From JAEYZS01 sp031374125 (GTDB taxonomy: Bacteria > Bdellovibrionota > Bdellovibrionia > Bdellovibrionales > JAEYZS01), in the NCBI GenBank assembly GCA_031374125.1, contig JANMFM010000299.1, positions 1 to 11,279 on the forward strand: a stretch of 11,279 bases of DNA. The letters run 5' to 3'. A model generated the notes under the pieces. That model saw nothing but the letters and a program-made list of their open reading frames with translations. It ran no database searches and had not been told where the DNA came from. This document shows positions 1-6,761 of the stretch, in pieces. Position numbers and translations under genes: made by a program. Every line of letters begins with the position of its first letter. Within the stretch, counting starts at the first letter, position 1.

Positions 1-1022
1 TGTCGAGTGCTTTTGGTGTTTTTGGAAAGCCCTACACTTTCACAAAAGTAAATCCTCCAGTAAAAATTGAAGTGTTGCCGGTGCCATCTCAAGGTCAGCC
101 TACAGATTATTCTGGTGCGGTTGGAACATTTGATATCAAGGCCTCTGTAGACAAAACAACAGTGGCTGCAAATGAACCTTTCACCTTCAAGGTGAGATTT
201 GAAGGTAAAGGAAACGCCAAGCAGATTGAGATTCCAGCTTTGAATTTGCCTGAGGGATTTGAGCAATATGATACAAAGAGTGATTCAAAATTTTCAACTG
301 ATGGATCAAGTTTTAAAGAATTTGAAATTCTTTTGATTCCAAGAAAAACCGGAGAACTTACGATTCCGGGTCTGAGTGTGAGTTTTTTTAATCCGAACAC
401 TCGTCAATTTGAAAAAAGAACGACTCAGACAATTCCGCTCAAAGTTGTGGCGGGTAAAAATCAACTGCCATCGGGTGGCGATCAAGGATTCATGACTCAA
501 TCTCAAGAAAAAGTAAAAATCACTTTGCCGAATTTGGTTTACAAAGAATCTTCATTCACAATGACACAAGAAATGTGGAATAAAATTTGGATGATGGTCA
601 CAGTCCTTACAGCGCTCGCCTTGATGGGGCTTTATGCCAAAGAGATTCGAGTTGGTGAAAAAAGAATTGTGCTAGTTCAAGAAATGAGCAAGCGTATGAA
701 TGGAGTCTCTAAACTTCAGAGTGACAAGAAATTCAGAGAAGCGGGCGTATCCGTGGTGAATTTGGTGGATTTCTTGCTCAGTGAAATGACGATGGATCAA
801 GATACACATCAAATTGACCAATTAATTGAAAAATTGCCCCCAAGTGTTTTGAGAATTTTAGATGATAAATTTAGGCAGAGTTTAAAATACTTTGAGACAT
901 TGGGCTTTGCTCCGGAAGAAATTGTTGGACCAATGGCTAATGATAAGAGGTTTAAAGAGGAAATCAAATCTTTAAAAGGTTATTTGAATCGTGCTATAGA
1001 AATCTATCAAAAGAATAGTTAG
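1..1022 (+). CDS. batD: BatD-like aerotolerance protein, 3' part (5' end outside window)
   Basis: The frame is open from base 3 with no stop, so the gene starts upstream of the window; a GTG at 72 is only an internal valine codon. About 339 residues are visible. They form extracytoplasmic beta-rich repeats typical of BatD ('FDIKASVDKTTVAANEPF', then a 'IPALNLPEGFEQYD' segment and 'RKTGELTIPGLSVSFF'). One hydrophobic membrane segment follows at about nt 570-640 (MWNKIWMMVTVLTALALMG), then a basic, helical cytoplasmic tail of about 125 residues. BatD ('oxygen tolerance') proteins are normally encoded with the BatA/BatB von Willebrand-domain membrane proteins and are thought to help assemble envelope complexes; the biochemical role is unsettled. 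The gene ends TAG at 1020-1022, 58 bases before the likely slt start, with no obvious terminator, so co-transcription is likely. The family call is from sequence pattern and memory, not from a search. Confidence 0.82.
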   Translation, partial: SSAFGVFGKPYTFTKVNPPVKIEVLPVPSQGQPTDYSGAVGTFDIKASVDKTTVAANEPFTFKVRFEGKGNAKQIEIPALNLPEGFEQYDTKSDSKFSTDGSSFKEFEILLIPRKTGELTIPGLSVSFFNPNTRQFEKRTTQTIPLKVVAGKNQLPSGGDQGFMTQSQEKVKITLPNLVYKESSFTMTQEMWNKIWMMVTVLTALALMGLYAKEIRVGEKRIVLVQEMSKRMNGVSKLQSDKKFREAGVSVVNLVDFLLSEMTMDQDTHQIDQLIEKLPPSVLRILDDKFRQSLKYFETLGFAPEEIVGPMANDKRFKEEIKSLKGYLNRAIEIYQKNS

Positions 1023-1042
1023 GATCAAAAAAAGAGAGTAGG

Positions 1043-1058
1043 ACTTGCCATGGCAAGT
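1043..1058. repeat. Perfect 16-bp palindrome in the batD-slt gap
   Basis: The sequence ACTTGCCATGGCAAGT is a perfect palindrome between batD and slt. As RNA it can form a 6-bp stem with a CATG loop. No U-tract follows, so it is not a terminator. An ATG sits in the loop (1050-1052) and is preceded by AGGA at 1040-1043. It opens a 13-codon ORF (1050-1091, ending TAG) that overlaps the slt start at 1081 in another frame. The element could be an operator, an mRNA processing or stability hairpin, or a translational control element for slt. The palindrome itself is certain; a function is inference. Confidence 0.5.
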
Positions 1059-1080
1059 GCTGAGACCAGAGAGGTGCGTG

Positions 1081-3366
1081 GTGAAATTTAGCTTTACGAA
1101 ATCCATAAGTCTAGGAATAGCAGTTATCTTTTTATCGAGCGACGTGATGGCGAGTCTTCAGCCAGTGCAAATGAATTTTCAAAAAGAAGTTCCACAAACA
1201 CGTTGGATTTTTGATAAAAAAGCCAAAGACCTTAAGCCTGCATATAAAACATTGGCGCAGCTTAAGAATTCTCAGATCACAAGAAACTTCAGTGCTTGTC
1301 AGTCACAAGGCAAGGCGGCTTATGCTTCTAATAAAATACTAAGACCTTGGATCCTTGCGGTTCAGTACGATTGTGAATTGAGCTGGATAAACTCGAAAAA
1401 GTCCGGCGTGGCTCAGTTAAGAGTTTTAAATGGTTTGCTGAAGGCGCAACCCGATTGGCTTTTGAGAGGTCCATACAAAGACAAATTAAAGAGCGGCTAT
1501 GTGGATAGCCATTTTGCAATTTTAGAATGGGAGATCAAAAACAGACCGCAATTGGCGTGGTCTTCGGTGGGAGAGCTTTTGGACATTCAAGACTGGATGA
1601 ATTCAGAGCAAAAAGCGCGTGCTTTCCAAATGGCCGGAGAACTTTCATTTTTACAGCAAAATCTTTTAACAGCAAAAGCTTATATCCTGAAAAGTCTCGC
1701 TCAAGTAGATGATGCAAAATTAAGAGACAAGATAAAGGCGATTGAATCAGCTCTTCTTTTTAAAAAAGATAAAGATCAAGATGCCACTGCGGAAGAAAAA
1801 TCAGCTCCTGTGAATCTGGGGTTAGAGGAGCAAAAAATAGTAGAGAGAATGACAGGAGCATTAAAATCTGGAGATTTATTCTCAGCAACTCAAGATGGCA
1901 TGGAGTTGATCGAAGAGTATCCAGGAAGTCTTCAAGCCGACTGGGCCACTCAGAGAATCAGTGAATCTTACCAATCAATTTCTCAGCAGGATGATAAACA
2001 ATTTAAAGTTCTAAGATATGATTTTATCAATGTGATGAAGCGTGCAGATTCAAAAAGACTTTTAGATTGGGCAAAGAGAGCTTATAGGACGGGTCAGTAT
2101 AAAGATGCCACGGATCTTGCAGAAGAGGCCTATACAAAATCAAAGGGCGACATTGCTTCCGTAGAAATCGTAGATCTTTTGGCAAAATCCACAATGCACA
2201 ATAAGGATTTTAGTAAAGCACAAAAATATTTTAAAGAAGTGACCGAAAAATATTCTGGTACAAAAGAATCCATTGATGCTTATTTCTATTTAGGAATGAT
2301 GTTGTATGTGGATAAAAACTATTCCAAAGCCATTTCGAACTTTGAAAAAGTAATATCTCAGCCTCAGTATTCAGATTTAGAATTGATGGCGAGATACTGG
2401 CTTTGGAGAACCGCGCAAAAAACAGATTCTCAGCGAGCTCAAGTTGAAGTACAAATGCTCATTCAGAAATTTCCATTTTCATATTATGGATTGAGAGCGG
2501 TTGCAGAATTGAACAAAGGTGAGTTGAGTTTTGATAGCTTGAAGAAAAAGCTCACACAAAAACAGGACATTTGGTTGAGTCCTCAAGAAAAACTATCTTG
2601 GGATAGATTCCAAACGTTATCAGCTGCCGGTTGGTATGAAGAAGCAAATTTGGAGTTGAATGAAATTCCTGTTCCAGAAAATCCAGAGGGAATTGCTATG
2701 CTCGCAAGACATTATGCAGCGGCATTCAATTATCCTAAAGCAATTTCGATGTTGAATAAAGCGTGGGATGAAAACTCTGCTTTGAGAAACTTTTCATTAT
2801 TGCAAACGGCTTATCCAAAAGAGTTTGAACCATTGATCATCGAACAAGCGAACATCAGAAAAGTGGATCCTAAACTCGTGATGAGCTTAATCAGGCAAGA
2901 AAGTTCTTTCAATGTATTTGCCGTTTCATCGAGTAGTGCCTATGGATTGATGCAAATGATTCCGCCTACAGCAAAAGAAATTGCCACAACCTTAAGAATT
3001 AAAAATCTAGAAATTCCGTTAACATTATTTGAGCCAGATACAAATATCCGAATGGGAACTTATTATTTTGCAAAAATGATCACAGATTTTGGTAACAATG
3101 TTCCGTTTGCATTGGCTGCGTACAACGCAGGTCCAACTCGATTAAAAAGATGGATGCAGTCCGCAGGAATTTCTCCTCAATTAACGTCGAGTCCAGAATA
3201 TGAGGTCTGGGTGGATCTACTTCCGTGGAATGAAACAAGATTTTATGTGAAAGCCATATTGCGAAATTACCTGATTTATCAATTGATTGACTCGAGTAAG
3301 GTGCAAGTCAAAGATCCGGTTTGGGTCAATTCTACAGCACAGTCCAGTACTCCTTCGGGAAACTGA
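1081..3366 (+). CDS. slt: Soluble lytic murein transglycosylase (Slt70-like, GH23)
   Basis: This enzyme cleaves the MurNAc-GlcNAc bond of peptidoglycan in the periplasm, leaving 1,6-anhydroMurNAc ends. I choose GTG at 1081 (761 aa): AGAGG at 1069-1073 lies 7 bases upstream and the product then begins with a clean signal peptide (MKFSFTKSISLG, hydrophobic core, cut near VMA-S). A TTG at 1045 would add 12 residues that fit a signal peptide poorly. Residues about 30-580 are mostly helical with TPR-like stretches (for example 'AQKYFKEVTEKYSGTKES' and 'YFYLGMMLYVDKNYSKAIS'), like the superhelical ring of Slt70. The catalytic domain (about 590-745) has 'MSLIRQESSFN' with probable catalytic Glu607, 'SAYGLMQMIPPTA', 'NIRMGTYYFAKM' and 'ALAAYNAGPTRLKRW'. 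At 761 aa it is longer than E. coli Slt (about 645 aa). It follows batD and precedes a second transglycosylase. Confidence 0.93.
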   Translation: MKFSFTKSISLGIAVIFLSSDVMASLQPVQMNFQKEVPQTRWIFDKKAKDLKPAYKTLAQLKNSQITRNFSACQSQGKAAYASNKILRPWILAVQYDCELSWINSKKSGVAQLRVLNGLLKAQPDWLLRGPYKDKLKSGYVDSHFAILEWEIKNRPQLAWSSVGELLDIQDWMNSEQKARAFQMAGELSFLQQNLLTAKAYILKSLAQVDDAKLRDKIKAIESALLFKKDKDQDATAEEKSAPVNLGLEEQKIVERMTGALKSGDLFSATQDGMELIEEYPGSLQADWATQRISESYQSISQQDDKQFKVLRYDFINVMKRADSKRLLDWAKRAYRTGQYKDATDLAEEAYTKSKGDIASVEIVDLLAKSTMHNKDFSKAQKYFKEVTEKYSGTKESIDAYFYLGMMLYVDKNYSKAISNFEKVISQPQYSDLELMARYWLWRTAQKTDSQRAQVEVQMLIQKFPFSYYGLRAVAELNKGELSFDSLKKKLTQKQDIWLSPQEKLSWDRFQTLSAAGWYEEANLELNEIPVPENPEGIAMLARHYAAAFNYPKAISMLNKAWDENSALRNFSLLQTAYPKEFEPLIIEQANIRKVDPKLVMSLIRQESSFNVFAVSSSSAYGLMQMIPPTAKEIATTLRIKNLEIPLTLFEPDTNIRMGTYYFAKMITDFGNNVPFALAAYNAGPTRLKRWMQSAGISPQLTSSPEYEVWVDLLPWNETRFYVKAILRNYLIYQLIDSSKVQVKDPVWVNSTAQSSTPSGN

Positions 3367-3379
3367 GTTTCATTGATTA

Positions 3380-3408
3380 TTGATTGCGGTGCCAAGGTTT
3401 TTTATACT
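3380..3408 (+). promoter_or_regulatory. Sigma70-like promoter for mltD
   Basis: TTGATT (3380-3385) and TATACT (3403-3408) are separated by 17 bases in the 111-base gap between slt and mltD. The -10 box matches consensus at five of six positions and the -35 at four. Transcription would start near 3415, leaving a leader of about 60 bases. No terminator for slt is visible before it, so mltD may be read both from this promoter and from slt. Confidence 0.5.
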
Positions 3409-3477
3409 AAATTAGATAGATGCCTTACGTAAAATTTTTTGGCGCTAATTGTAGACTCTCGACCATTGGAGATTAAG

Positions 3478-5019
3478 ATGAGAAATTTCACCACGTTATT
3501 AAGCACTTTACTTTGCGTGCTTTTACTTTCTGGTTGCGGTTCGATGAACAAGAGATACGAAGCGAAAAATGATGGGCATGAGGATGAAATTGTTCAAATT
3601 CCCGTAGACCCAGATCAACCCAACGTTCTTCCTATTGATGCTGAAGATGCGGAAAAAAAAGAAGATGTGGTGAATGCTCCCGATGTAGCTCCAGATCAAG
3701 AAAAAGATGATGCTGGCCAATCTTTAGAGAAATCCAGTCAAGCCGAACCTGCTCGTGTAGAGATTCCGGATGCAAAAGTATCTTTAAAAATCTATCCAGA
3801 TATTCCGCATCACTATAACCGCCACGTACAAAAGTGGTTGGATTATTTCCAAAGTAAACGCGGATCTGTGCACATGCAAAAATATCTCGAGAGATCTGCA
3901 AGATATCTTCCGGCGATGAAAAAAATCTTAAAAGAAAATGGTCTTCCTGAAGATCTAGTTTATATTGCATTGATTGAATCAGGATTTGGTTCTTCAGCAA
4001 GATCACATGCGGGAGCTGTAGGATACTGGCAGTTCATCGCGCCAACGGGAAGAAGATACAATCTTCAAATCAACTCCTTGATCGACGAAAGAAAAGATCC
4101 ATTCAAGTCTACGCTTGCTGCGGTAAAATATTTTAGAAGTTTATACAATGTATTTGGTAATTGGTATTTTGCATTCGCAGGCTACAATGGCGGTGAGAAC
4201 AGAATGTTCAGAGTGTTAATGAAACACGATTCTAGAGATTTCTGGACAATAGCAGAAACAAAAAAGATGCTCCCTAAAGAAACTGCGAACTACATTCCAA
4301 AATTTATCGCAGCCAGAATGATAGCCAAGAATCCAGAGAAGTATGGATTTACAAATTTAGAATATCATGAGCCTCTCTCATTCTCGGAAGTGGTGGCGAG
4401 CCAAACTGTGAATTTAAGAACCATGGCGCAAGAAATGGGCGTGGATTACGAAGATTTAAGATCTCTAAATCCACAATTCAATACAGAGTTTGCTCCGAAC
4501 TTCAATAATCAAAGCCTAGTGATCAGAGTTCCAACAAACTCAACGGAGAAAGCAACTGTAGCTATGTCTAAGAGCTATGTGGCAAATACAAGAGCGATCG
4601 CCATGGTTCGTTCAAATGAAAGTTACAGATACAAAGTGAAACCAGGTGACACTCTTCATAGAATTGCAAAGAAACACGGAACTACGATTTCTAGAATTAA
4701 ATCTATGAATAACTTGGGCTCAAAAAGCGCACTGCGTGTAGGGCGGTTTTTAAAAGTTCCAGAGGGACAAGCAAGTCAAAAGCAAATCATTCAAGATTTA
4801 CGGAGGACGCTTAAAGAATCTAGAACAGCTGAAAAAAAACCTCAAAGCTCTAAGAGAATTAAAAAAGACAAGAAACAGCAGATCATTGTAAGACGTGGAG
4901 ACACACTTCTGAATATTGCTAGAAAATACAATGTATCGTTATCAAGAATCTTGGCCGCCAATGATCTCAGTAGAAGATCTAAACTTCTCGTTGGAACCAA
5001 GCTTGTGATACCTGAGTAG
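3478..5019 (+). CDS. mltD: Membrane-bound lytic murein transglycosylase D (lipoprotein, GH23 plus LysM)
   Basis: ATG 3478 is chosen because GGAG (3468-3471) lies 6 bases upstream and the product (513 aa) starts with a lipoprotein signal peptide ending in the lipobox L-S-G-C, with Cys20 as the lipidated residue; a TTG at 3439 only extends it out of the signal. An acidic, Pro-rich linker follows (about 25-105). The GH23 domain (about 130-280) has 'VYIALIESGFGSSARSHAGA' with probable catalytic Glu167, 'VGYWQFIAPTGRRYNL' and 'FAFAGYNGGENRMFRV'. A degenerate LysM-like repeat lies at about 305-352. Two clear LysM repeats follow at about 383-430 ('YKVKPGDTLHRIAKKHGTTI') and 468-513 ('IVRRGDTLLNIARKYNVSLS'), the last ending the protein. 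LysM binds GlcNAc in peptidoglycan, so this enzyme is probably tethered in the periplasm. Domain order matches MltD. The next gene is convergent, 12 bases away. Confidence 0.94.
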   Translation: MRNFTTLLSTLLCVLLLSGCGSMNKRYEAKNDGHEDEIVQIPVDPDQPNVLPIDAEDAEKKEDVVNAPDVAPDQEKDDAGQSLEKSSQAEPARVEIPDAKVSLKIYPDIPHHYNRHVQKWLDYFQSKRGSVHMQKYLERSARYLPAMKKILKENGLPEDLVYIALIESGFGSSARSHAGAVGYWQFIAPTGRRYNLQINSLIDERKDPFKSTLAAVKYFRSLYNVFGNWYFAFAGYNGGENRMFRVLMKHDSRDFWTIAETKKMLPKETANYIPKFIAARMIAKNPEKYGFTNLEYHEPLSFSEVVASQTVNLRTMAQEMGVDYEDLRSLNPQFNTEFAPNFNNQSLVIRVPTNSTEKATVAMSKSYVANTRAIAMVRSNESYRYKVKPGDTLHRIAKKHGTTISRIKSMNNLGSKSALRVGRFLKVPEGQASQKQIIQDLRRTLKESRTAEKKPQSSKRIKKDKKQQIIVRRGDTLLNIARKYNVSLSRILAANDLSRRSKLLVGTKLVIPE

Positions 5020-5031
5020 TTTGAGACAGGG

Positions 5032-5367
5032 TCAGTGGAAAGTTTTTCTCGCGGATTCATAAGCCTGTAAAAGTTCTTTCCAGGCTTTTTCAAAACCAGT
5101 TTTCATTTCGTCTTTTGCAAAGAGTCCTTTGTCTTTAAGGTCGTTTATTTTTTCAGAGGCAGTTTTATACTTCAACTCTAGGTCTTCGATCTTTTGCTTG
5201 GCTTCGTTCTGTATATCAGAACCTACTCTGGTGAGTTTATGTTTAAACTCATCTAGCTTTTTGGACCATTCATTGAGTTGGCTATCAAAGTTCTCATAAG
5301 AATTGGTCGGTGGTGGTGTAATGTGCGAAGTTGTTTTATCTGAAGTTTCCGTAGTTTTCGTTTTCAT
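5032..5367 (-). CDS. Small lysine-rich coiled-coil protein, unknown function
   Basis: This is a 111-aa product with ATG at 5367-5365 and a strong Shine-Dalgarno GGAGGT on the minus strand (5378-5373), about 5 bases from the start; this makes it a real gene. There is no signal peptide, membrane segment or cysteine. Residues 1-25 are Thr/Pro/Ser-rich and look disordered. Residues about 26-108 are almost entirely charged amphipathic helix ('LNEWSKKLDEFKHKL', 'IQNEAKQKIEDLELKYKTAS', 'FEKAWKELLQAYESA') with heptad-like spacing. This resembles apolipoprotein-like or phasin-like helical proteins only in composition; I cannot assign a family. It converges on mltD, whose transcript probably runs into its 3' end. 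Confidence 0.75.
   Translation of the reverse strand: MKTKTTETSDKTTSHITPPPTNSYENFDSQLNEWSKKLDEFKHKLTRVGSDIQNEAKQKIEDLELKYKTASEKINDLKDKGLFAKDEMKTGFEKAWKELLQAYESARKTFH
5061..5090 (+). terminator. Candidate mltD terminator inside the convergent gene
   Basis: AAGCCTG (5061-5067) and CAGGCTT (5081-5087) form a 7-bp stem with a 13-base loop, partly closable by AAA/TTT inside it. The T-run at 5086-5090 follows on the + strand, about 42 bases after the mltD stop. On the minus strand there is no T-run after the hairpin. The same bases code for KAWKELLQAY of the opposing gene, so part of the symmetry could be chance. Confidence 0.4.
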
Positions 5368-5480
5368 AAAATACCTCCATGCCAGATTTCAGCTATATAT
5401 AAGATCGGTGGAAAAGCTAAAAACCACAATGGATGGCACGAATGTTTGTCGTGAACTACACATTTTAGACTCAAAATTGG

Positions 5481-5510
5481 AAAAAATAACAAGGCAAAGG
5501 CATCCTGCCT
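5481..5510 (-). terminator. Candidate mrp terminator
   Basis: Read on the minus strand, AGGCA (5510-5506) pairs with TGCCT (5496-5492) around a 9-base loop. It is followed by a U-rich tract ending in six Us (5486-5481). An alternative inner stem GGCA-GGA-TGCC is also possible. It lies about 65 bases past the mrp stop. The stem is short, so this is only moderately supported. Confidence 0.4.
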
Positions 5511-5526
5511 ACCTAGAGCTCTGCTC

Positions 5527-5564
5527 TCGGACTCTCGTTTCGCACAGCCATCGTGGACGTCCGA
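5527..5564. repeat. Inverted repeat TCGGAC/GTCCGA downstream of mrp
   Basis: TCGGAC (5527-5532) and GTCCGA (5559-5564) are perfect inverted arms 26 bases apart. A nested CAC/GTG pair lies between them, and the plus-strand sequence continues as TCTTTTATT. On the minus strand this would be a structured mrp 3' untranslated region. On the plus strand it would look like a weak terminator or the end of a small RNA. No function can be assigned. Confidence 0.3.
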
Positions 5565-5572
5565 TCTTTTAT

Positions 5573-6364
5573 TCAGACGAATTTACGTAGAATTTTTTCT
5601 GCGAGTTCTCCGAAGATTTTTCCCTCTAGAGAATCAGGTTTTGACTGCACAATTGGAATTCCAATTTCACAACCCAGAGCTGTATTTTGGGTGAATGGAA
5701 TTTCTGCGAGTTTAGGAATTTCATTTTCTTTGATGTATTTGTCCAATTCGCCTTTTGGAAAAAGACCCATTCGTTCACCACTTGGGGCCAGGAAATAAGA
5801 CATATTTTCGATCAATCCAAACATTGGAACGTTAAGTTTTTTGAACATATCGATAGATCTCGTCACATCAATCAATGCAATATTTTGCGGAGTCGTAACG
5901 GTAATAGCCGTAGACATGGGGATCTTTTGGCAAAGTGTAAGTTGAACATCACCAGTTCCCGGAGGAAGATCCACAAGTAGGTAGTCTAGCTCTCCCCAAT
6001 TCACATCTCGCAAGAGTTGTTCTAGGGCTTTAAAGAGCATTGGGCCTCTCCAAATAAGCGCTTGATTGTCCTCTACAAGAAGTCCCATGCTCATGATTTT
6101 CACGTTATAGCGCTCAATGGGCTCTAATTTGTTGTTTGAGTTCACAGGTGGGGTTTGATTCAAGATCCCAAATATTCTGGGGATAGATGGACCGTAAATA
6201 TCCGCATCTAAGAGTCCAACTTTTGCCCCTTTTTGAGCAAGGGCCAAGGCGAGGTGAGAGGTCACGGTACTTTTACCAACTCCCCCTTTGCCTGAAGAAA
6301 TAGCAATCACATGCTTGACGTTGGGGATGGGCTTTTGCTGGTCGAATGGATTAGGATTTGCCAT
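5573..6364 (-). CDS. mrp: Mrp/ApbC-family P-loop ATPase (iron-sulfur carrier type), short form
   Basis: Mrp/ApbC/Nbp35 ATPases are cytoplasmic dimers that carry and deliver iron-sulfur clusters. The 263-aa product has the deviant Walker A motif 'SSGKGGVGKST' (23-33), switch region 'LLDADIYGPSIPR' (51-63), 'WRGPM' (105-109), Walker B 'LLVDLPPGTGD' (129-139) and 'TTPQNIALIDVTRSI' (157-171), all typical of Mrp. It starts almost directly at the ATPase domain, so the N-terminal MIP18/DUF59 domain of E. coli-type Mrp is absent. More unusual, after 'IENMSYF' the normal C-P-x-C site reads 'LAPSGER' (192-198), and the usual glycine-rich stretch is 'LFPKGELDKY'. The only cysteines are at 145 and 232, not in CxxC spacing. 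GTP/ATP hydrolysis should be intact, but cluster binding by the standard pair is not possible. ATG at 6364; AAGGTG lies about 10 bases upstream. It diverges from the next gene by 28 bases. Confidence 0.92.
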   Translation of the reverse strand: MANPNPFDQQKPIPNVKHVIAISSGKGGVGKSTVTSHLALALAQKGAKVGLLDADIYGPSIPRIFGILNQTPPVNSNNKLEPIERYNVKIMSMGLLVEDNQALIWRGPMLFKALEQLLRDVNWGELDYLLVDLPPGTGDVQLTLCQKIPMSTAITVTTPQNIALIDVTRSIDMFKKLNVPMFGLIENMSYFLAPSGERMGLFPKGELDKYIKENEIPKLAEIPFTQNTALGCEIGIPIVQSKPDSLEGKIFGELAEKILRKFV

Positions 6365-6392
6365 AACTTTAGTTCACCTTTAATCTTAGATT

Positions 6393-6761
6393 ATGAAGTG
6401 GTTTTTACTGGCAAACATATTCTTTGTCATCATTCTTTTTATTCTCTATAAGAGGGACAACAAGTCTCAAAAACCATCCAAACTCAATTTTTCTAAAAAT
6501 AAACGCACAATCGAAGCTGGTGAATTTGAGGCCGTTTTTCGGGAGAAACAAGAGAATAACGATCAATATGAGAAAGTTCTAAATATTCTATTTCAATTCA
6601 ACGGTGAGACTTGGGATGCTTATGAGGTTCTGGGTTTGCCGGCAGGAAGCAATATCCCGGAAGCGCGCGTAGCTTTCGAAAGAGCTCTTAAAGAAGGCAA
6701 GGATTCCGAAGCTTTTCTAAAAGCGGCCCTCAATGCCATTGTTCATATCAAAAAAGGCTAA
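6393..6761 (+). CDS. Membrane-anchored protein with HPD-less J-like domain
   Basis: This is a 122-aa product. Residues 2-20 form one N-terminal membrane helix (LLANIFFVIILFILY) followed by a basic stretch, so the rest should be cytoplasmic. A charged linker (about 22-70) leads to residues 74-120, which read like a J-domain. 'WDAYEVLGLPAGSN' matches helix I and the start of the loop, 'IPEARVAFERALKEG' matches helix II and 'EAFLKAALNAIVHIKK' matches helix III. The HPD tripeptide needed to stimulate DnaK ATPase is missing; the position holds EGK/KDS. J-like domains without HPD are usually protein-interaction modules, for example in membrane import machinery; the role here is unknown. No clear Shine-Dalgarno precedes ATG 6393. 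Only 28 bases separate it from divergent mrp, so its promoter must lie within or against the mrp 5' end. Its TAA stop overlaps the TAG of the convergent minus-strand gene. Confidence 0.72.
   Translation: MKWFLLANIFFVIILFILYKRDNKSQKPSKLNFSKNKRTIEAGEFEAVFREKQENNDQYEKVLNILFQFNGETWDAYEVLGLPAGSNIPEARVAFERALKEGKDSEAFLKAALNAIVHIKKG

Larger units (their letters stand above)
5368..5572. other. Spacer between mrp and the coiled-coil gene
   Basis: This 205-base gap should hold the promoter of the coiled-coil gene (minus strand) and the end of mrp. A TATATA stretch at 5395-5400 is a possible minus-strand -10 box about 15-20 bases before the Shine-Dalgarno site, but I see no convincing -35. Around 5490-5570 the base composition is visibly more GC-rich than the flanks and several inverted repeats occur, listed separately. 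No ORF with a start and ribosome site is convincing here, and there is no tRNA-like T-loop. Confidence 0.4.

Noticed and set aside
1045..1080. TTG 1045 as slt start
   Set aside because: It adds 12 residues that disturb the signal peptide, and GTG 1081 has a properly spaced AGAGG.
3632..4006. 124-codon minus-strand frame inside mltD
   Set aside because: Shadow of mltD; no ribosome site and no protein-like features, while the + frame has all MltD motifs.
5488..5572. Possible tRNA or other known structured RNA gene
   Set aside because: No GTTCRA T-loop, no acceptor stem pairing or anticodon arm in either orientation, and no resemblance to SRP RNA or tmRNA cores.
5303..5590. 95-codon + strand frame across the spacer
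   Set aside because: It is antisense to the coiled-coil gene, lacks a ribosome site and has atypical composition.
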